Assembly: GCA_946699065.1 (NCBI GenBank)
Contig: CAMPDV010000112.1
Location: 558,001-622,000, forward strand
DNA length: 64,000 bases
Reading direction: 5' to 3'
Origin: Loxodes magnus
Taxonomy: Eukaryota; Ciliophora; Karyorelictea; Loxodida; Loxodidae
Positions within the stretch are counted from its first letter, which is position 1; every line of letters starts with the position of its first letter. Positions 1-12,082 of this stretch are shown piece after piece. Position numbers and translations under genes: made by a program. The notes beneath the pieces are model-generated. The model was not told the origin of the DNA and made no database searches. It worked only from the letters and a program-made list of their open reading frames with translations.

Positions 1-2
1 AA

Positions 3-416
3 GATATGAGTGAGTAAATTGAAAAAAGAATCGGCGAAATTTACGTAGCTATGGAACTTTATGATGGTAGCAATATGCCTAATTCACTGGAAATGCTAGA
101 AGCTCTTGAAAATCTACTGCTTAATAACTTAATAGTCAAATTAAATTCCTTAGACAAAAATGTTTACATGGAAAGAGAGAAAAAGTGAAAATAACTAAAA
201 ATAAGCAAAAAGCAAACTTAGCAAAAGGCACTGACTGAATTAAAAGCAAAGGAAAAATAGGCTTTGATTAAGTAAAGGTCTGAAAATGTGAGTAAAAGAG
301 TAGGAAAGCCAGTGATGTATAGAGCGAAACTTATAGAGAAGAAAGTTGGAAAGAAGAAGAAGCCAGAAAATGATGAGGAAATAAAATAGTAGGAGTTCTT
401 AAATGAATATATTTAA
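3..416 (+). CDS. 3' part of a coiled-coil protein gene (ciliary type?)
   Basis: The gene enters from the left edge in frame 3, and its start lies outside the window. Read with TAR=Gln and TGA=Trp, it gives a charged, Lys/Glu/Gln-rich protein that is probably helical: a segment around MELYDGSNMPNSLEMLEALE, then a Gln/Lys-rich stretch, then the basic motif KRVGKPVMYRAK and a lysine run. A basic GKP-(V/L)-M-(F/Y)-R type ending occurs in some axonemal coiled-coil proteins, so a ciliary role is possible, but this rests on memory of a short motif. The end is unresolved: codon-like composition fades near 416 and the next in-frame TGA is at 807-809. An unseen intron may lie between. Confidence 0.5.
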
Positions 417-1528
417 TACTATATTTCATCTATAAGTGATTGCTTTAACTTTAATACACTTAAAATCTGCATGTCTATCGTTTCTTATCAACTCCTACTA
501 TTCTTTATTATTATTATTGCTGATTAATGTAATTAAGGTTTAAGTAAGCTCACCAGCAATCTATAGAATCTAAAGACACTAATCAGTTTTTCTTTTATAA
601 CCAATTAATAGAATGCTCTATGTGAATATAAAGTAGCTTTGGGAGCAAAAAGAATATCCTAAATCATGTCTTTGAATATCAAATCCACTTTTATTTAAAA
701 AACAGTGAGGAAAAGAAAAGCTCAAATAGGTAAAACTTACAACAATACTCACTATTTACGTAAGAAAGGGAAAGTAAGATAAGTTATCTAAATATAATAT
801 ACCAAGTGAAAGATTGAAGGGGTTAAAGGTTCAACTATTGGTAGTTTAGCTCTACAAAGAAATTAATTAAGTATTTAATAGCCTAAGCTTTAGAATCTCT
901 TTATTAGCATATCCTATGAAGCTAAAAAACTTTATGCTAGAATATAATAATTCAGTCTATATTAAAATAATGCAATCAGTGGCATTTTGTAATTCATAAG
1001 ACTCAGAGTTAATATAAGAAAAATGAATTGAAAAGAGAAAGATATCTACTTATAGTAGTTTTAATAGGATTTTAAGTTAAATGGCAAATAATTATCTTGT
1101 AAGAAGAATATGTCAAAGAGAAATCATAAGAAGTAGTTTGCTTATCTATCCTACAATGAAAAATACTATTGCTTGATGGATATATATAGATTAAAGGAAA
1201 TTAAAATTATAGTTATGATAAAGTTAAAATGGAAGCAGCTATGAGTATTATTTTATAAAGTAGTCAAAAAAAACTTGGAATGAAAGCATGAAAAATTATA
1301 ATAAAAAACCTACTATTTTTGTAAAGAATTCCAGATGAATAAACTAGTTAAAAACAAAATAAGCATAATAGTATAATATTTATGGTTTACTTCACTAGCT
1401 AAATTCAGTGTAATATTAACTTTTAGTTTAGAAATTGGGACTAAATGGTATCAATATACATGCTGTAAGATAAGAGTAATAATGAAAAAAACTTAGAAGA
1501 GAAATATAAAGGTAAACTGTTTAAATTC
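417..1528. other. mostly intergenic, one weak open frame
   Basis: No recognisable family. The frame of the upstream gene stays open, apart from a few TGA codons, to 1244, and an ATG at 666 begins a 193-codon stretch ending at TGA 1242-1244 if internal TGA is Trp. Because only TGA can terminate, open frames of this size occur by chance, so no gene is claimed. Confidence 0.4.
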
Positions 1529-2791
1529 TCACTTAGGAATCATAATTTTATGTCCTTTAACTCCAATTAAAGTGCAATCTACATTTGGGTCATCTACTGT
1601 ATGAAAATCACCCATTCTATTTTCATAATCTATTAGCTTTGTGTAAATGTATTTTCCACTAAATTTCTAGCTTAATTTTATTTCAATTCTATTTACTTTC
1701 TTCTCTACAAACTTGAATCAAAATATTGGCCTTAAATCTAGTTCACAGAAATTTACAAACTCCACTCCTACTGAAGCGATCTCATTAGCAGAAACATCTA
1801 TCAAACTATTATGAATCCATTAAATTCTAGGTAGTGCTTTCTCACATTCGATCAGTTAATTTACAGATTTGAGATCCTTTCTTCCAGTAAAGAAACTAAA
1901 GGTTTCATTAGTGAGCTCAATTTTCTTATTACTGATAAAAACAGCTAAACACTCAACAGGACAAGTGAATTAACCTTTCCTAGAAATAACCAAAGTATCA
2001 AAAATCATATATTCTTAGCTATCCTCAATAAAACTATGTGATAAAGGTCTTTCAAGCCAGTCTTTGTTTTAATTTATCCTAAAGCTAGGAATTTCTATTT
2101 AGTATTTGTTTAAGGTTTAATAATATCTATCAGCTTTTTCTAGAATTTCGCTATTTTGCCTCTTTCCTACACCAGCTAGTAGCAAAAACTCTCTATTTTG
2201 TTGATAAATTTGCTTGAAAACATTCAGATATTTAAAATCGTGGCTTACTTCTACCAGATCATTATCTTCATCCTCTTCGTCCTCTTCATCCTCTTCTTCA
2301 GCTTAATTGTCTTAGTTTTGATATTAATTAAGTTTACGCATCAGTCTAGCCATCATTTTATTAACTTCACGTCTTGCTTCTATAATCTCTTTATCAATTT
2401 TAACAAGATCCATATGAAACATAACAGCCCCAGTGTTAATTCCCCTATCATACCAGATCCTAGAGCAATACCCATCAATGTTATCTGTATACATATTTTC
2501 AACCCAATACGTTTCAGTATCCAGATCAACTCCTCCATCAGTAGTATACCCCAACAATTTAATAAGCTACTTATCCTTCAAAGTTTATAACTACTAGAAC
2601 AAGCTCCAAAGTCTGCTAGTAGGAGGATAGCTAAGATAGAGGCCTAAATCTCTAATAAGGGAAACTTTAATAAGGTAGTCTGATGATTAAACTATTTGGT
2701 ATAAGTATTTAGAGCAAAATGAAACGCGCATTATTTCTGAAGGCTTTAGATACTCTAAAATCTCTATCCATATTTAGTCTCCTAAATTCAT
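1529..2791 (-). CDS. F-box-like protein
   Basis: The gene encodes 420 codons from the ATG at 2791-2789 to a TGA at 1531-1529, with no intron. Residues about 7-45 (WIEILEYLKPSEIMRVSFCS, then KYLYQIVQSSDYLIK) fit the F-box pattern of a Leu/Ile-rich helix, Pro, then a Cys/Lys-Tyr-Leu segment; such domains bind Skp1 in SCF ubiquitin ligases. A very acidic Glu/Asp run lies near residues 161-176. The C-terminal half is rich in aromatic and beta-branched residues and ends with KLIDYENRMGDF and an Asp-rich segment, as expected for a beta-sandwich substrate-binding domain that I cannot name. TAA/TAG occur as Gln throughout, and the TTT-TGA-TTC near the end reads Phe-Trp-Phe. The F-box call is by pattern only; that this is a gene is much surer. 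Confidence 0.75.
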
Positions 2792-3235
2792 TTTTATTAT
2801 ATAAATATTATCCCTCTAATGCTTATTTTGATATAAATCACCTTTATATTACTAACTCTTTAGTTAATAACCTTGCTAAGCTATCTCCCAACTCTGGTAT
2901 TTAAAGGAATAATGTCAGGTAAATGGGGAGATAATTGAGTTGATTAGTTTATTTGGATTTGAATGTAGGATGGAAAGTTTAGTCATTTGGACTATGCTTG
3001 TATAACTAAAAGGGATAATCATCCTTCATGCTAATATATCAATCATATGGCAAACTAACTAAAAAGGGTAAGGAAGCTAGACATATACATAAGAAGCAAG
3101 GTTAAGAAGTAGACAAAAGGGACTAGAGTAAGAAACTAAGAGAAAGTGGTAGGGATAAGGAGTTGTGAGTGATTTTGAATTAAAATAATAAAGAAATTCC
3201 TTAAAAGAAATTCTTTAATTTTAAGTGATAATAAT
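2792..3235. other. intergenic
   Basis: Divergent intergenic region between the F-box-like gene (-) and the ankyrin kinase (+). I see no coding signal or RNA gene in it. It presumably holds both promoters, but no motif stands out. Confidence 0.5.
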
Positions 3236-4889
3236 ATGGGGAATAAATAGAACACGACTAAAAAGCAATCGTAAGTTTTAAAGTTTAGTAGATTACCACC
3301 ATAGTAATAATAAACCCCGGAGTAGTAATTTCCAAGCTCACGCTAACTTGGAGAAATACTTCTTTAATTAACTTCGTAAGGAGATGCTTCTAAAGTAAAA
3401 AACTTGCTCGATCAAGGAGCTGATAAGAATTACCTTAATCAAGGAGGATAAAGCCCGATGTACATTGCTTTAGCATATGGACACGCTGATTTATTCTAGA
3501 TTTTATATTTATAAGGAGCTTAAATTATCCCGGCAGTTGAATATAATGGTTCGCCACTTCACGCTGCAGTAAAATTCGGTCACTAAGAACTATGCTAGTT
3601 ACTCCTTCAAGAGAACAGCTATTACCCTGAATATCAGAACATGAAAGACGATAGAGGATACACACCTTTACATTTAGCATGTCTAAAGGGAAACATAAAC
3701 TTAGTAAAACTACTTCTGAGAGCTAAAGCTCAAATTGAAGTAAGAGGAAAAGATGGAAAAACCCCTCTCAGTATTTGCATTGAGAACATGCATAAAGATA
3801 TACAAAGCCTATTAGAGTCAAGCCTATAGAAGAGCAGCATAGTTGAAAATAACCATTTAACACATAAAAGAGACATTAGCTCTATAATGCTAGAATCTGC
3901 AGAAAATAACCAGGAGAATCTTCAGAACTACCTAGAAAAAAAACTTAACGACAGTAGTTCTTATCTTCCAGTAATTCCAGCAAAAGAGCTGACTTATCTA
4001 GATTAAATAAACAAAGGAAGCTCTTGTTTGCTTTATAGAGGTAGATGGAGATAGAGTGAAGTGGCTATTAAGTAGTTTAAGATTGAGTATTCATAAGGTA
4101 AGAAAGAACTAAAAAAGTTTATAAAGGAACTTAGTGTATTAATGACAGTAAGGCATCCTCACTTATTACTGTTGATGGGAGTTAGTATTGATGGACCAAA
4201 TCTCTGCCTTATAACTGAATATGTGGATAATAACACTTTGTTTTACGCCTTACACAAGAATAAGAAAAGGAAGCTTACATCTCCGGAAAGACTTAAGATA
4301 GCAATTCAAATAGCCAAAGGAATGCTTTATCTACATTATAATGAACCTCCTATTGTTCATAGAGATCTGAAACCTGAAAACTGCTTACTAGATAGAGCTT
4401 ATAATGTCAAAATAGCAGATTTCGGACTTGCGAGACCTTTGATATATTTGCAAGGTGAAGAGCAGGAAAATACAACAACTTGTATAGGCACAACCAGATT
4501 CATGGCTCCTGAGTTATTCGACAAGAAGTTTACATAATTAAGTCCAGAGGTAGATGTCTGAAGTTACGGCTGTTTGATGATAGAAATATTCAGTAACAAA
4601 CGACCTTGGAGTCACATATCAAGTGCAAATACAAACTGCATATACTACGAAGTAAGTTATATAACATTAGATCTTCAAAAAGAAACCAGTTCCTATTCCA
4701 GAAACTATCGACCTACCACTAAGAGATCTTATAAGAAAATGTCTGTCTTATGAACCTCAAGAAAGACCAAACATGGAGATAATTTTATTAGCCCTAGAAA
4801 GCTATGCGGAACAGATTAAATCTGCTAATTAATTTGTATCATTTCTAGATAAAATTAAATTAAGTTAATTTAATTAAAATCAGTTATGA
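3236..4889 (+). CDS. ankyrin-repeat protein kinase, TKL-like
   Basis: The gene encodes 544 residues when the 19-nt intron at 4652-4670 is removed. The start at 3236 gives MGNKQNTTKKQ and a Gln-rich leader. Residues about 40-200 hold about four ankyrin repeats, the clearest being RGYTPLHLACLKGNINLVKL. The kinase domain starts near residue 260: VAIK Lys at about 279, HRDLKPEN (catalytic Asp about 377), DFGLA (about 395), FMAPEL, then DVWSYG with Trp encoded by TGA at 4559-4561, and a C-lobe ending RP-N-M. An ankyrin domain followed by this domain style suits the tyrosine-kinase-like group (RAF/ILK/ANK-kinase types). All catalytic residues are present, so it should be active as a Ser/Thr or dual-specificity kinase. 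The stop is TGA at 4887-4889, after several sense TAA codons. Confidence 0.92.
4652..4670 (+). other. 19-nt intron in ankyrin kinase
   Basis: The segment is GTAAGTTATATAACATTAG. Without removal the frame after TAC-TAC-GAA is lost. With removal it continues as Ile-Phe-Lys-Lys-Lys-Pro and the conserved kinase C-lobe (LRDLIRKCLSYEPQERPNM). It has canonical GT/AG ends and a length not divisible by three. Confidence 0.9.
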
Positions 4890-5860
4890 TGCTTATGATG
4901 AGTTATCATAACCAATGAAGCACTTAGCACATCTATTATGATAATTTAGAATCAATCTTGCTTAAATTACCTTAGATAGAGTGCATTATGTATTATAATA
5001 GTCAATGTCTGGCTTTAATTTAGCTCAGTTCTAATAATATTTTTATAGCTTCTATGTGCTTTGATTTTGACTACTTGCAGTATCAAAGCTTTGTTTAAAA
5101 CTAAGCGACCTATTTCCTTTTCTATGTTATTTTGTAGTTAAATAGAATAAGGTTAATGCATTTTGTCTTTTTAGTTAGTGATATAAGAAATTTAGATACT
5201 ATTAAGTATCTTGCCAGTATATATACTCTTTAAGTGGTAAACTTTGCTTCACTATACTTAAGATCTTGACAACTAAGCTGATTTTTCATCTCTAATTACC
5301 TTGCTACTATATATCTCTTAAAATACCGAGAGTATACTTCAGAGCATTTTAAACAACGAATCTTTATAATCATAGTAGAGTTAAAAAGCAAAGCTCCTAA
5401 GATTTCTAAAAGTAAAGCATATTAATAATGTACTTAATTCACTCTCTATATAGTTTGTCTAGCCTTATATCAATGCTACTTTTTATATTACCTAATCACA
5501 TTCAATATTTAACTATAGTAACTTTAACAGCAATGAATGTCCTTTTGATTGTTAAAGGTTTAATGACTTTGCACTTATAATCACTTAATGTTCATATTGC
5601 TGCTATTTGTAGTCTGAACTAGTTTACTTCGTAGAGTGTTATTATTTAAGGAAAGATTGAGATATATACAAGGTTGATGATAGTAAGAGATTTTAATAGA
5701 ATTAGCTTTAAGGAAGAGAGTAAATAGGTTAGAGGTCAAGCATATAAAAGGTTGAGTGTTAAGAGAGTACTATAGAAGTGATTATTAGGGATTTAATGCT
5801 GGTTGGATATATAGCAGATATCAGTTTTAATTTAATAGCCTTAAATCAATATTACTAAAA
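4890..5860. other. intergenic, nothing recognised
   Basis: AT-rich spacer between two + strand genes. No frame shows sustained codon structure, and I see no RNA gene. Confidence 0.5.
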
Positions 5861-6955
5861 ATGAAATCATAGCCAATCACATCTTAGCAAGCTTTAGGTC
5901 CATTAGCATGGAATATTGTCTAGTATAGTCAGGCAGAAGCTGAAGCTTGAGGATTCCCTCGCTGTTAAGGAGATGTTGAGAAAATGTTTATAAATCTACC
6001 TCCAGTTTCAGATAATGATGTTAGAATCAAGGTAACATGGTCAGGAATGTGCCATTCAGATATTATTATGGGAAAAAATGACTGGAAGCTACCTTTGGAC
6101 GGTTTATTTCCTATGATTCCTGGTCACGAAATTATTGGAGATGTAATTTAGTTAGGTGAGAAAGCAAAAGCGAAATTCAAGTTGGGGTAAACGTTAGGAT
6201 TTGGTGTTATAAGAGGAGCATGTGGAGCTTGCTAGATTTGTTCTGGTGGCTTAGAGTAAAACTGTCCTAAAGTAATGTATACCTATCCTCCTTTTAGTGG
6301 AGGATATTCTACTCTATTTCAAGGGGATGCTGACTGATTCTTTTAACTACCAAGTGGAATGGATGTTTCCAGAGTTGCTCCTTTATTCTGTGCAGGTGTT
6401 ACAGTATACAGTCCTTTAAAGAAAAATCTAAAGCCTGGATTTAAAGTGGGAATTGCAGGAATAGGTGGACTTGGACATTTAGCTCTATAGTTTGCTTGTA
6501 AAATAGTAGAGAACGTTGAAGTAACTGCATTTTCAACCAGACCTGAAAAAGAGCAGGAATGTAGGAATTTTGGTGCTCATAAATTCTTAGTTATAAATGA
6601 GGAAAATGTTAAAGCTCATATTGAATACTTCAATGTCATTCTGTTCACAGCTTCAGGAGGTAAATTAACATGTTATTTGTAAATGCTAAAAGCTGGAGGT
6701 AAACTGTGTCTAGTAGGATAGCCTCCAGTAGAAGAAGATCATGGTATTTCGATGTTTGATTTGCTAAGAAATAGAGAAATAAAAGGTTCTTCATTTGGTT
6801 CAAGATAAGAATGCTAAGAAATGTTATAACTGTGTGCTAAACATAATATATATCCTTAATGTGAGTTCGTTCCATTCACTAGAGTTAATGAATGGATGCC
6901 TAAACTTGAAAAAGGTCAAGCTAAGTATAGGTATGTAATTGATTTCAATCGTTGA
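5861..6955 (+). CDS. zinc-dependent alcohol dehydrogenase (CAD type)
   Basis: An uninterrupted 364-codon gene of normal length for the medium-chain dehydrogenase family, cinnamyl/aldehyde branch. It is predicted to reduce aldehydes to alcohols with NADPH in the cytosol. Catalytic zinc ligands are visible as GMCHSD (Cys64) and PGHE (His89). The structural-zinc loop has Cys121, 124, 127 and 135 in the C-x2-C-x2-C-x7-C spacing. The nucleotide-binding glycine motif is GIAGIGGLGHLALQ. Three Trp codons are TGG, while TGA encodes Trp30 and the Trp in GDADWFF. The gene then ends at TGA (6953-6955) after YRYVIDFNR, where the family normally ends, so TGA is read both ways in one gene. Gln is often TAA/TAG. 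Confidence 0.95.
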
Positions 6956-7882
6956 GTTAATAGACTTAGAATTATAATCCATCACTTTATCTTCAAATAT
7001 TTCCCTTTCATTTTACATGTATCTAATCATATTTTATACCAATCAACTCTAGTCTAAATGTGAAAAATCATAATTCTATATACTTGATGACTACCAAAGT
7101 GATGAGTCTATCTTATAAATATTTCTAATGATTTTTAAAAATAGAAAGTTGTAGTAGAAAGCAGTAAAGCTTTGTTTCATTTATGTCATTAATTACGTAC
7201 CAAAGTACCTACTTTGCGTTAAAGAATAATACATTAAGTAAACAATCTAGATTCTGTAGTTTTAAACCTTACAATCTACTATAAAGCACTCGTCTCATAA
7301 ATTTAGAGGGTAAAAGCTCTTTAATCAATACAGTTCATTTATTGCCTTTCTAGAATACTACTCTTTATTTCTAAATTCCATTTATAGATATTATCATGAT
7401 TAGAAATAGTATTTGCGGCATATAACCTAGAACTGCATTTACTTTCTAGTTTAAATATTAAACCTATTTAAGCAAAATTTAAATGAAACTCTTTTGTAGT
7501 AACGATGAATTATTTTTACTGCATTAATTCTATTTTATAAAATCTCTATTTTAACTTTAAGGGCTTGCTTATCCAGTTATTCAATATCTCCTCCATTTAC
7601 ATTATGTAATTATATTGAAAGTGAGGGAATTTACTGGTATAATTATATTAAACATAGGTTATAAATTAATATGAGTCCATTTGATTTAGGTCAATTTCTA
7701 GATTGTACTTCTGAATTCCTCTATTTAAATTGGAGAAACTCCAAATAAAGTTCCTACTCCTAATATTTAAAAATTACCCTTTTTAATCCGTTATATCTAT
7801 CTTCCATCGTTTTTGACTATTTATAGTCTAGGTGTAAATAGTTGTCAATCAAGTTTTTCTTCCTTTGCTTTTTTACTTTTTA
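6956..7882. other. intergenic, nothing recognised
   Basis: Convergent spacer between the dehydrogenase (+) and the basic protein gene (-). Low-complexity AT; no gene or RNA seen. Confidence 0.5.
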
Positions 7883-8788
7883 TCACTTTCCTTAGATTTG
7901 AGTATCGTTTTAGTTGCTGCTTTCGGTTATATTATGCAATGTTTTGCTTTGAAAAGAATTAATAGCCTAGGATTGCTTAGAGCTCTTGATTTAAGGTTAT
8001 TTTTCTTTTTCTAAATTTATCTTCAGATTAATTTGTATTCTCTTATTATCTTTATCATAGTATGTAGAGTCTGATTAAATTACTGTGCTAGTTGGTATAC
8101 TTTTGCGATTACCCTTTTTAAAATAGGAAGAGAAATTATAAATATTCTTGTCCTGGCTCTTCAACTTTGAGTTTAACTGAACAAGCTTTCATCCAATAAA
8201 ACCTTTTCTAACTAATGGAGGTTTCATCTCTTTCTGTGGCTTCTTTTCAAACCTCTTAAAGAATTGCTAATTTTTTAAGCTCATATGGCTGAAAGTTCTA
8301 AAGCTTTCTTAATTCGATCCTATTTTTTTATGACTAGCAACGAGAGCTTTAGGGATTGAATAGCTATTAACAAGGTGCTAGTTGTAAATTTTTGGTTGAG
8401 GTGTTTTTAATTCATAGTCAATTGTACCTTATTAAGGCACTCTACAACTCAATATCCCTATTTACCCATTTGTAATTCCTAAATATTTAACAGAATAGGC
8501 TTTTCTATCCTCCTTTTAAGTATCTTAAATCAAAGGCTCGTTAATACTACGGAATATCTACTAAGATTTAGGTCTTGCACTCTATGGCTACGATTTTTAG
8601 GCTCTTTTATAGAAATATTCAGGTAGGGATGTCTCTCAGTTAACTGTTATCTTTCTCTCAGGACTCTTAAGAGGCCTATACTTCTATTTTGCTGATTTTG
8701 GCTTTTTTTTGTATATATTATCGAAGCATCCCTCATTAGACTCTATCCTTTGATGCGTTTTATTTATTTCCATTTTAAGTTCATGCAT
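7883..8788 (-). CDS. hypothetical basic protein
   Basis: The gene has 302 codons from ATG 8788-8786 to TGA 7885-7883. The reading is kept open by TAR=Gln, with two internal TGA codons as Trp (VNWETS, FIGWKL). The product is rich in Lys, Gln, Ser, Asn and Pro (for example KPPLVRKGF), without membrane segments or a recognised domain, and looks largely disordered. Evenly mixed codons and a markedly higher GC content than the flanks support a real gene. I do not recognise the family and assign no function. Confidence 0.65.
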
Positions 8789-11700
8789 AGTGTATAAATA
8801 TTAGCTAAGCTAATTCTTTTGAAGTAAGGAGTTACTAATATTAGTCTTTAGGGAGCTTATTGCTAATATCTCTGCTATTGGAGAATGTAGGTATATTAAA
8901 GGAGAGACTCAGCAATTACAAATGCTTAATGGTTCTTATCTATAATGAGGAGGAAAAGACTAGAGATTAAGATATGAAGGTAGGTCATTAAAGGAAGGCT
9001 AAGAAGGATTAAAAATGATTAGCTGTTTAATAAAGGAAAAGAAGGTATAGAATGCCTTAGAAAGTCAGACTAGTAATCTAAATTGTATTTAGTTACGGTT
9101 TAAGTCTTAAATAAGTTTTATATTTTCCGTTTGAAATTTTAATTTCAGCTTTCCGATTTTTAATTTACTAAACTAATTTTTAATCGTCTTAAGTAATGCC
9201 TAGTAAATCAAGACACCTTCTCTTACAAGCTACTATTTATAAGAACTGAAATTAGAATTCTTTCTGATCTATAGACTTTCTAAAGAGCTGGGTCTAAGGG
9301 TAGGTAGAATGAATTTTTTCTTTTTAAAGCTAAAGTTATAGATTCTCCCTTTTTTAAATTTAAATAAGATAAACTCTGCTAATTAAAGTTAGCATACATT
9401 TACCTCATATTTATAATATTTAAGGCTAAAGTTTTATTATTAATTAACCTTTATTATAAACTTCATACTTATACACTTATTAATGAGCTAAATTATGATT
9501 ATATATACGTAACTTTCCTCCATCTTCCATTTTCTTATACCATAAACTATATAGTTTTGATTTAAAGCTCTTACTTATATAAAGTGACTTAATCTCTATG
9601 TTATCTCTTTTTGTTATCATATACATTCCTCCTGTTGATTCTTATTGTCGTATAATAAACTTAATTAATTTGCTATTCAGTTTAAAGTTATAATATTAAT
9701 ATATATACAACTAAACTCTCTGACTCTAATTATGTAGACCAACGGATTACTCATTTAATAAAAAGGAAGGCTTAGTTAGGCTTTTTGCTTTCTATTATCC
9801 AATATTAAATATAACCCCTAAAATATAATGCAAGATAGGCTTCTATAAAAAGATCACATATAGCTTAACCCTTTCCTTCATGTTCTATATAAATTTAGCA
9901 ATTTTTATCTTTCGAATCTCAATAATTTATCATAATGCCTTAATTCTCTTTATCTATACCATTTATTAGCCTGTCATTTATACTTGTTAAGGGTTTATTA
10001 TATATAAGCATGTCTACCCTTTATGCCTATCTTATAACGTAATAATTGTTGAATAGTATTGCACTCTTCGATTTTTGTTTAGAGGTAGTATCTAAGATTT
10101 GATAGTCTGAGTTATAGTAGAAATGTAAGAATCCCTAATATTTTCTGCTTAGCCTATGCTTTAGTAATTTTACAGAAAATGAAAGGTTAAATTGTACTAT
10201 GGCAGAACAAATTATAAGTCTTATGTTAATATTATTTCCTATAGCTTGCAAATTTATCTTATACATGCTTTATACAAAAGCCTAGTATAAATTTGATTAA
10301 AACTACACAATAAAGATTCTAAAGTTAGAAACGCTATATTAGATAGAAGGCAACATTTATTGCTCCTATATAATGATCAAACTCATACGGTACTTAGTTT
10401 ATCTTGTTCACTATACTATCATCAGAGTTTCTTGTGTTACTTGTGTTGCTTAAAATTGTTCTAATTCATTCATATCTATATAAGCAGCAAATCTTTCTAC
10501 TTAAGTTAGAGATACAATTAATAGGAGAGAATTAAGTTCTATAATAGATGGTATCTTAATTAGTATCTTCTCTTATGCTAATACTATTACATTACCACTA
10601 TTATTTGCATTTACTCATTTCCTATACAATAGACTAGTTTTAGTATCTATCTGCTAGCTTTCATTTATTTCCTCAGAATAGTTCTAATCTAGGAGTCTGA
10701 TGTATTTATTATATCAGCTACAATATATATGACTGGACTAGTAAAAAGTTAAGTTTCCTAGCTTATCATAAAATACCAAAAAAGCTGTATTGTTCATAAT
10801 ATAAATATACAATTTTGTATATCGCTATCTATTTCCTTTATCAGCCTAGATCTTCTCTATTCAAAAATCTATCAGCTAACTTACATACTTATATATGTTA
10901 GAAAGAGATAACTATATAAAGCTTTAAAAGGAGGAGATAAGAGAGAAGCTTGTTAATACCTGATTTAGCTATAAGTTTATAGGGTACAGATATAGGAGAT
11001 TGTGGATATATCTTGAGCGTTTAGAAGAAGAATTCTAGAGCTCTTCTCCTGTGTCTTGATAGAATAGCTAATATATCCTCTAGCTAACGAGAGTTTAGTA
11101 CTTTAAAGTAAGAATTGAAAGAAAAGGTTATTGAATGCAGTCAAGTTAAAGCATTATTATTAAAGAAGTGAGAAAAAACAACTAGATACTCAGACTGTAC
11201 TTTTAGGATTAAAAATTGGTATTAAAATTAGAAAAGTTAATGTGCTCAAGTATTTTAAGAAGAAATTCAAGGTAGAATAAGAGTGTAGTTTAGTTAGCCT
11301 TTAATCATTGGAAGATATTAAAAGAGTGATATACCGTAATAGGATCTTTTAATTGGAGAATTTTTTATTTAAGTTTAAATGTTATCCAGCAAATTAGGGT
11401 ACTATAGTAGCTTTTGTGTTTTCATAATTTTCAATGGAGCAATTTGAAAGCAAATCTTGACGAAAGGTCAAAAAAATTTCCTCTTTTAATGTAAAAATCT
11501 TGCAAGAATTTGCTGTTTAAATCCTGAAAATAATATCAGATTGCTCCTCTAATTACCTATATCAACTAATCTTACATATTAATGTATTATCTAATGTCTT
11601 TTATTCTAAAACTCATAAATTGTATGAGAATAATTTTACTCCCATTAAATAATTTATAGCTTGATGTGTAATATAATGAAAGACCCTAATTTAAATCCTC

Positions 11701-12082
11701 TGCATAGAGGATATTATATCAGCTAAAAATTTGTCCTTGAACTGTTAAAAACCTAGATTGGATAATTTAACATTTCTTATCTCTTTTCTTTATTTTATCT
11801 CCTTTGATTGAATTGCTTATAAATATAAAAAATCAGTAAGGTAAACTATTAATTTTCCTTACTTGTTAATCGACATTTTCCTGGTAGCCCTTAGACTCTA
11901 GGTTAGAATCATTAGCTACATTTCCTCATCGTATAAATAATGCCTTCATTAAATCTGTTAACTTAGCAGTTGAATCATATTAGTTTGACATCTTCAACTT
12001 AGTAAGTCAATGGAGTGTAATAAGTGTTATAATTAGTGAAGTAGTAAATAAATTACGTTAATAAGAGATTTAATATTTTAAA
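8789..12082. other. long AT-rich region, little coding signal
   Basis: About 3.3 kb without a recognisable gene except the weak candidate at 11029-11664. Much is simple AT-rich sequence (9.1-10.9 kb). No tRNA, rRNA or tandem array seen. Confidence 0.45.
11029..11664 (+). CDS. weak open frame, possible gene remnant
   Basis: The frame starting at 11029 runs 212 codons to TGA 11662-11664 and reads as plausible protein (LDTQTVLLGLKIGIK, later EDIKRVIYRNRIFQLENF), with TAR codons used as Gln. There is no ATG at the 5' end and no family is recognised. It could be an exon of a gene, a decayed gene or chance, since only TGA interrupts frames here. Confidence 0.25.

Noticed and set aside
666-1244. 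193-codon open frame from an ATG to a TGA
   Set aside because: It needs internal TGA as Trp, has weak composition and no family. With a single possible stop codon such frames are expected by chance.
2198-2590. A + strand frame rich in Ile, Phe and Leu that looks like a membrane protein
   Set aside because: It is the antisense of the F-box-like gene, whose minus-strand reading has far better codon and residue balance.
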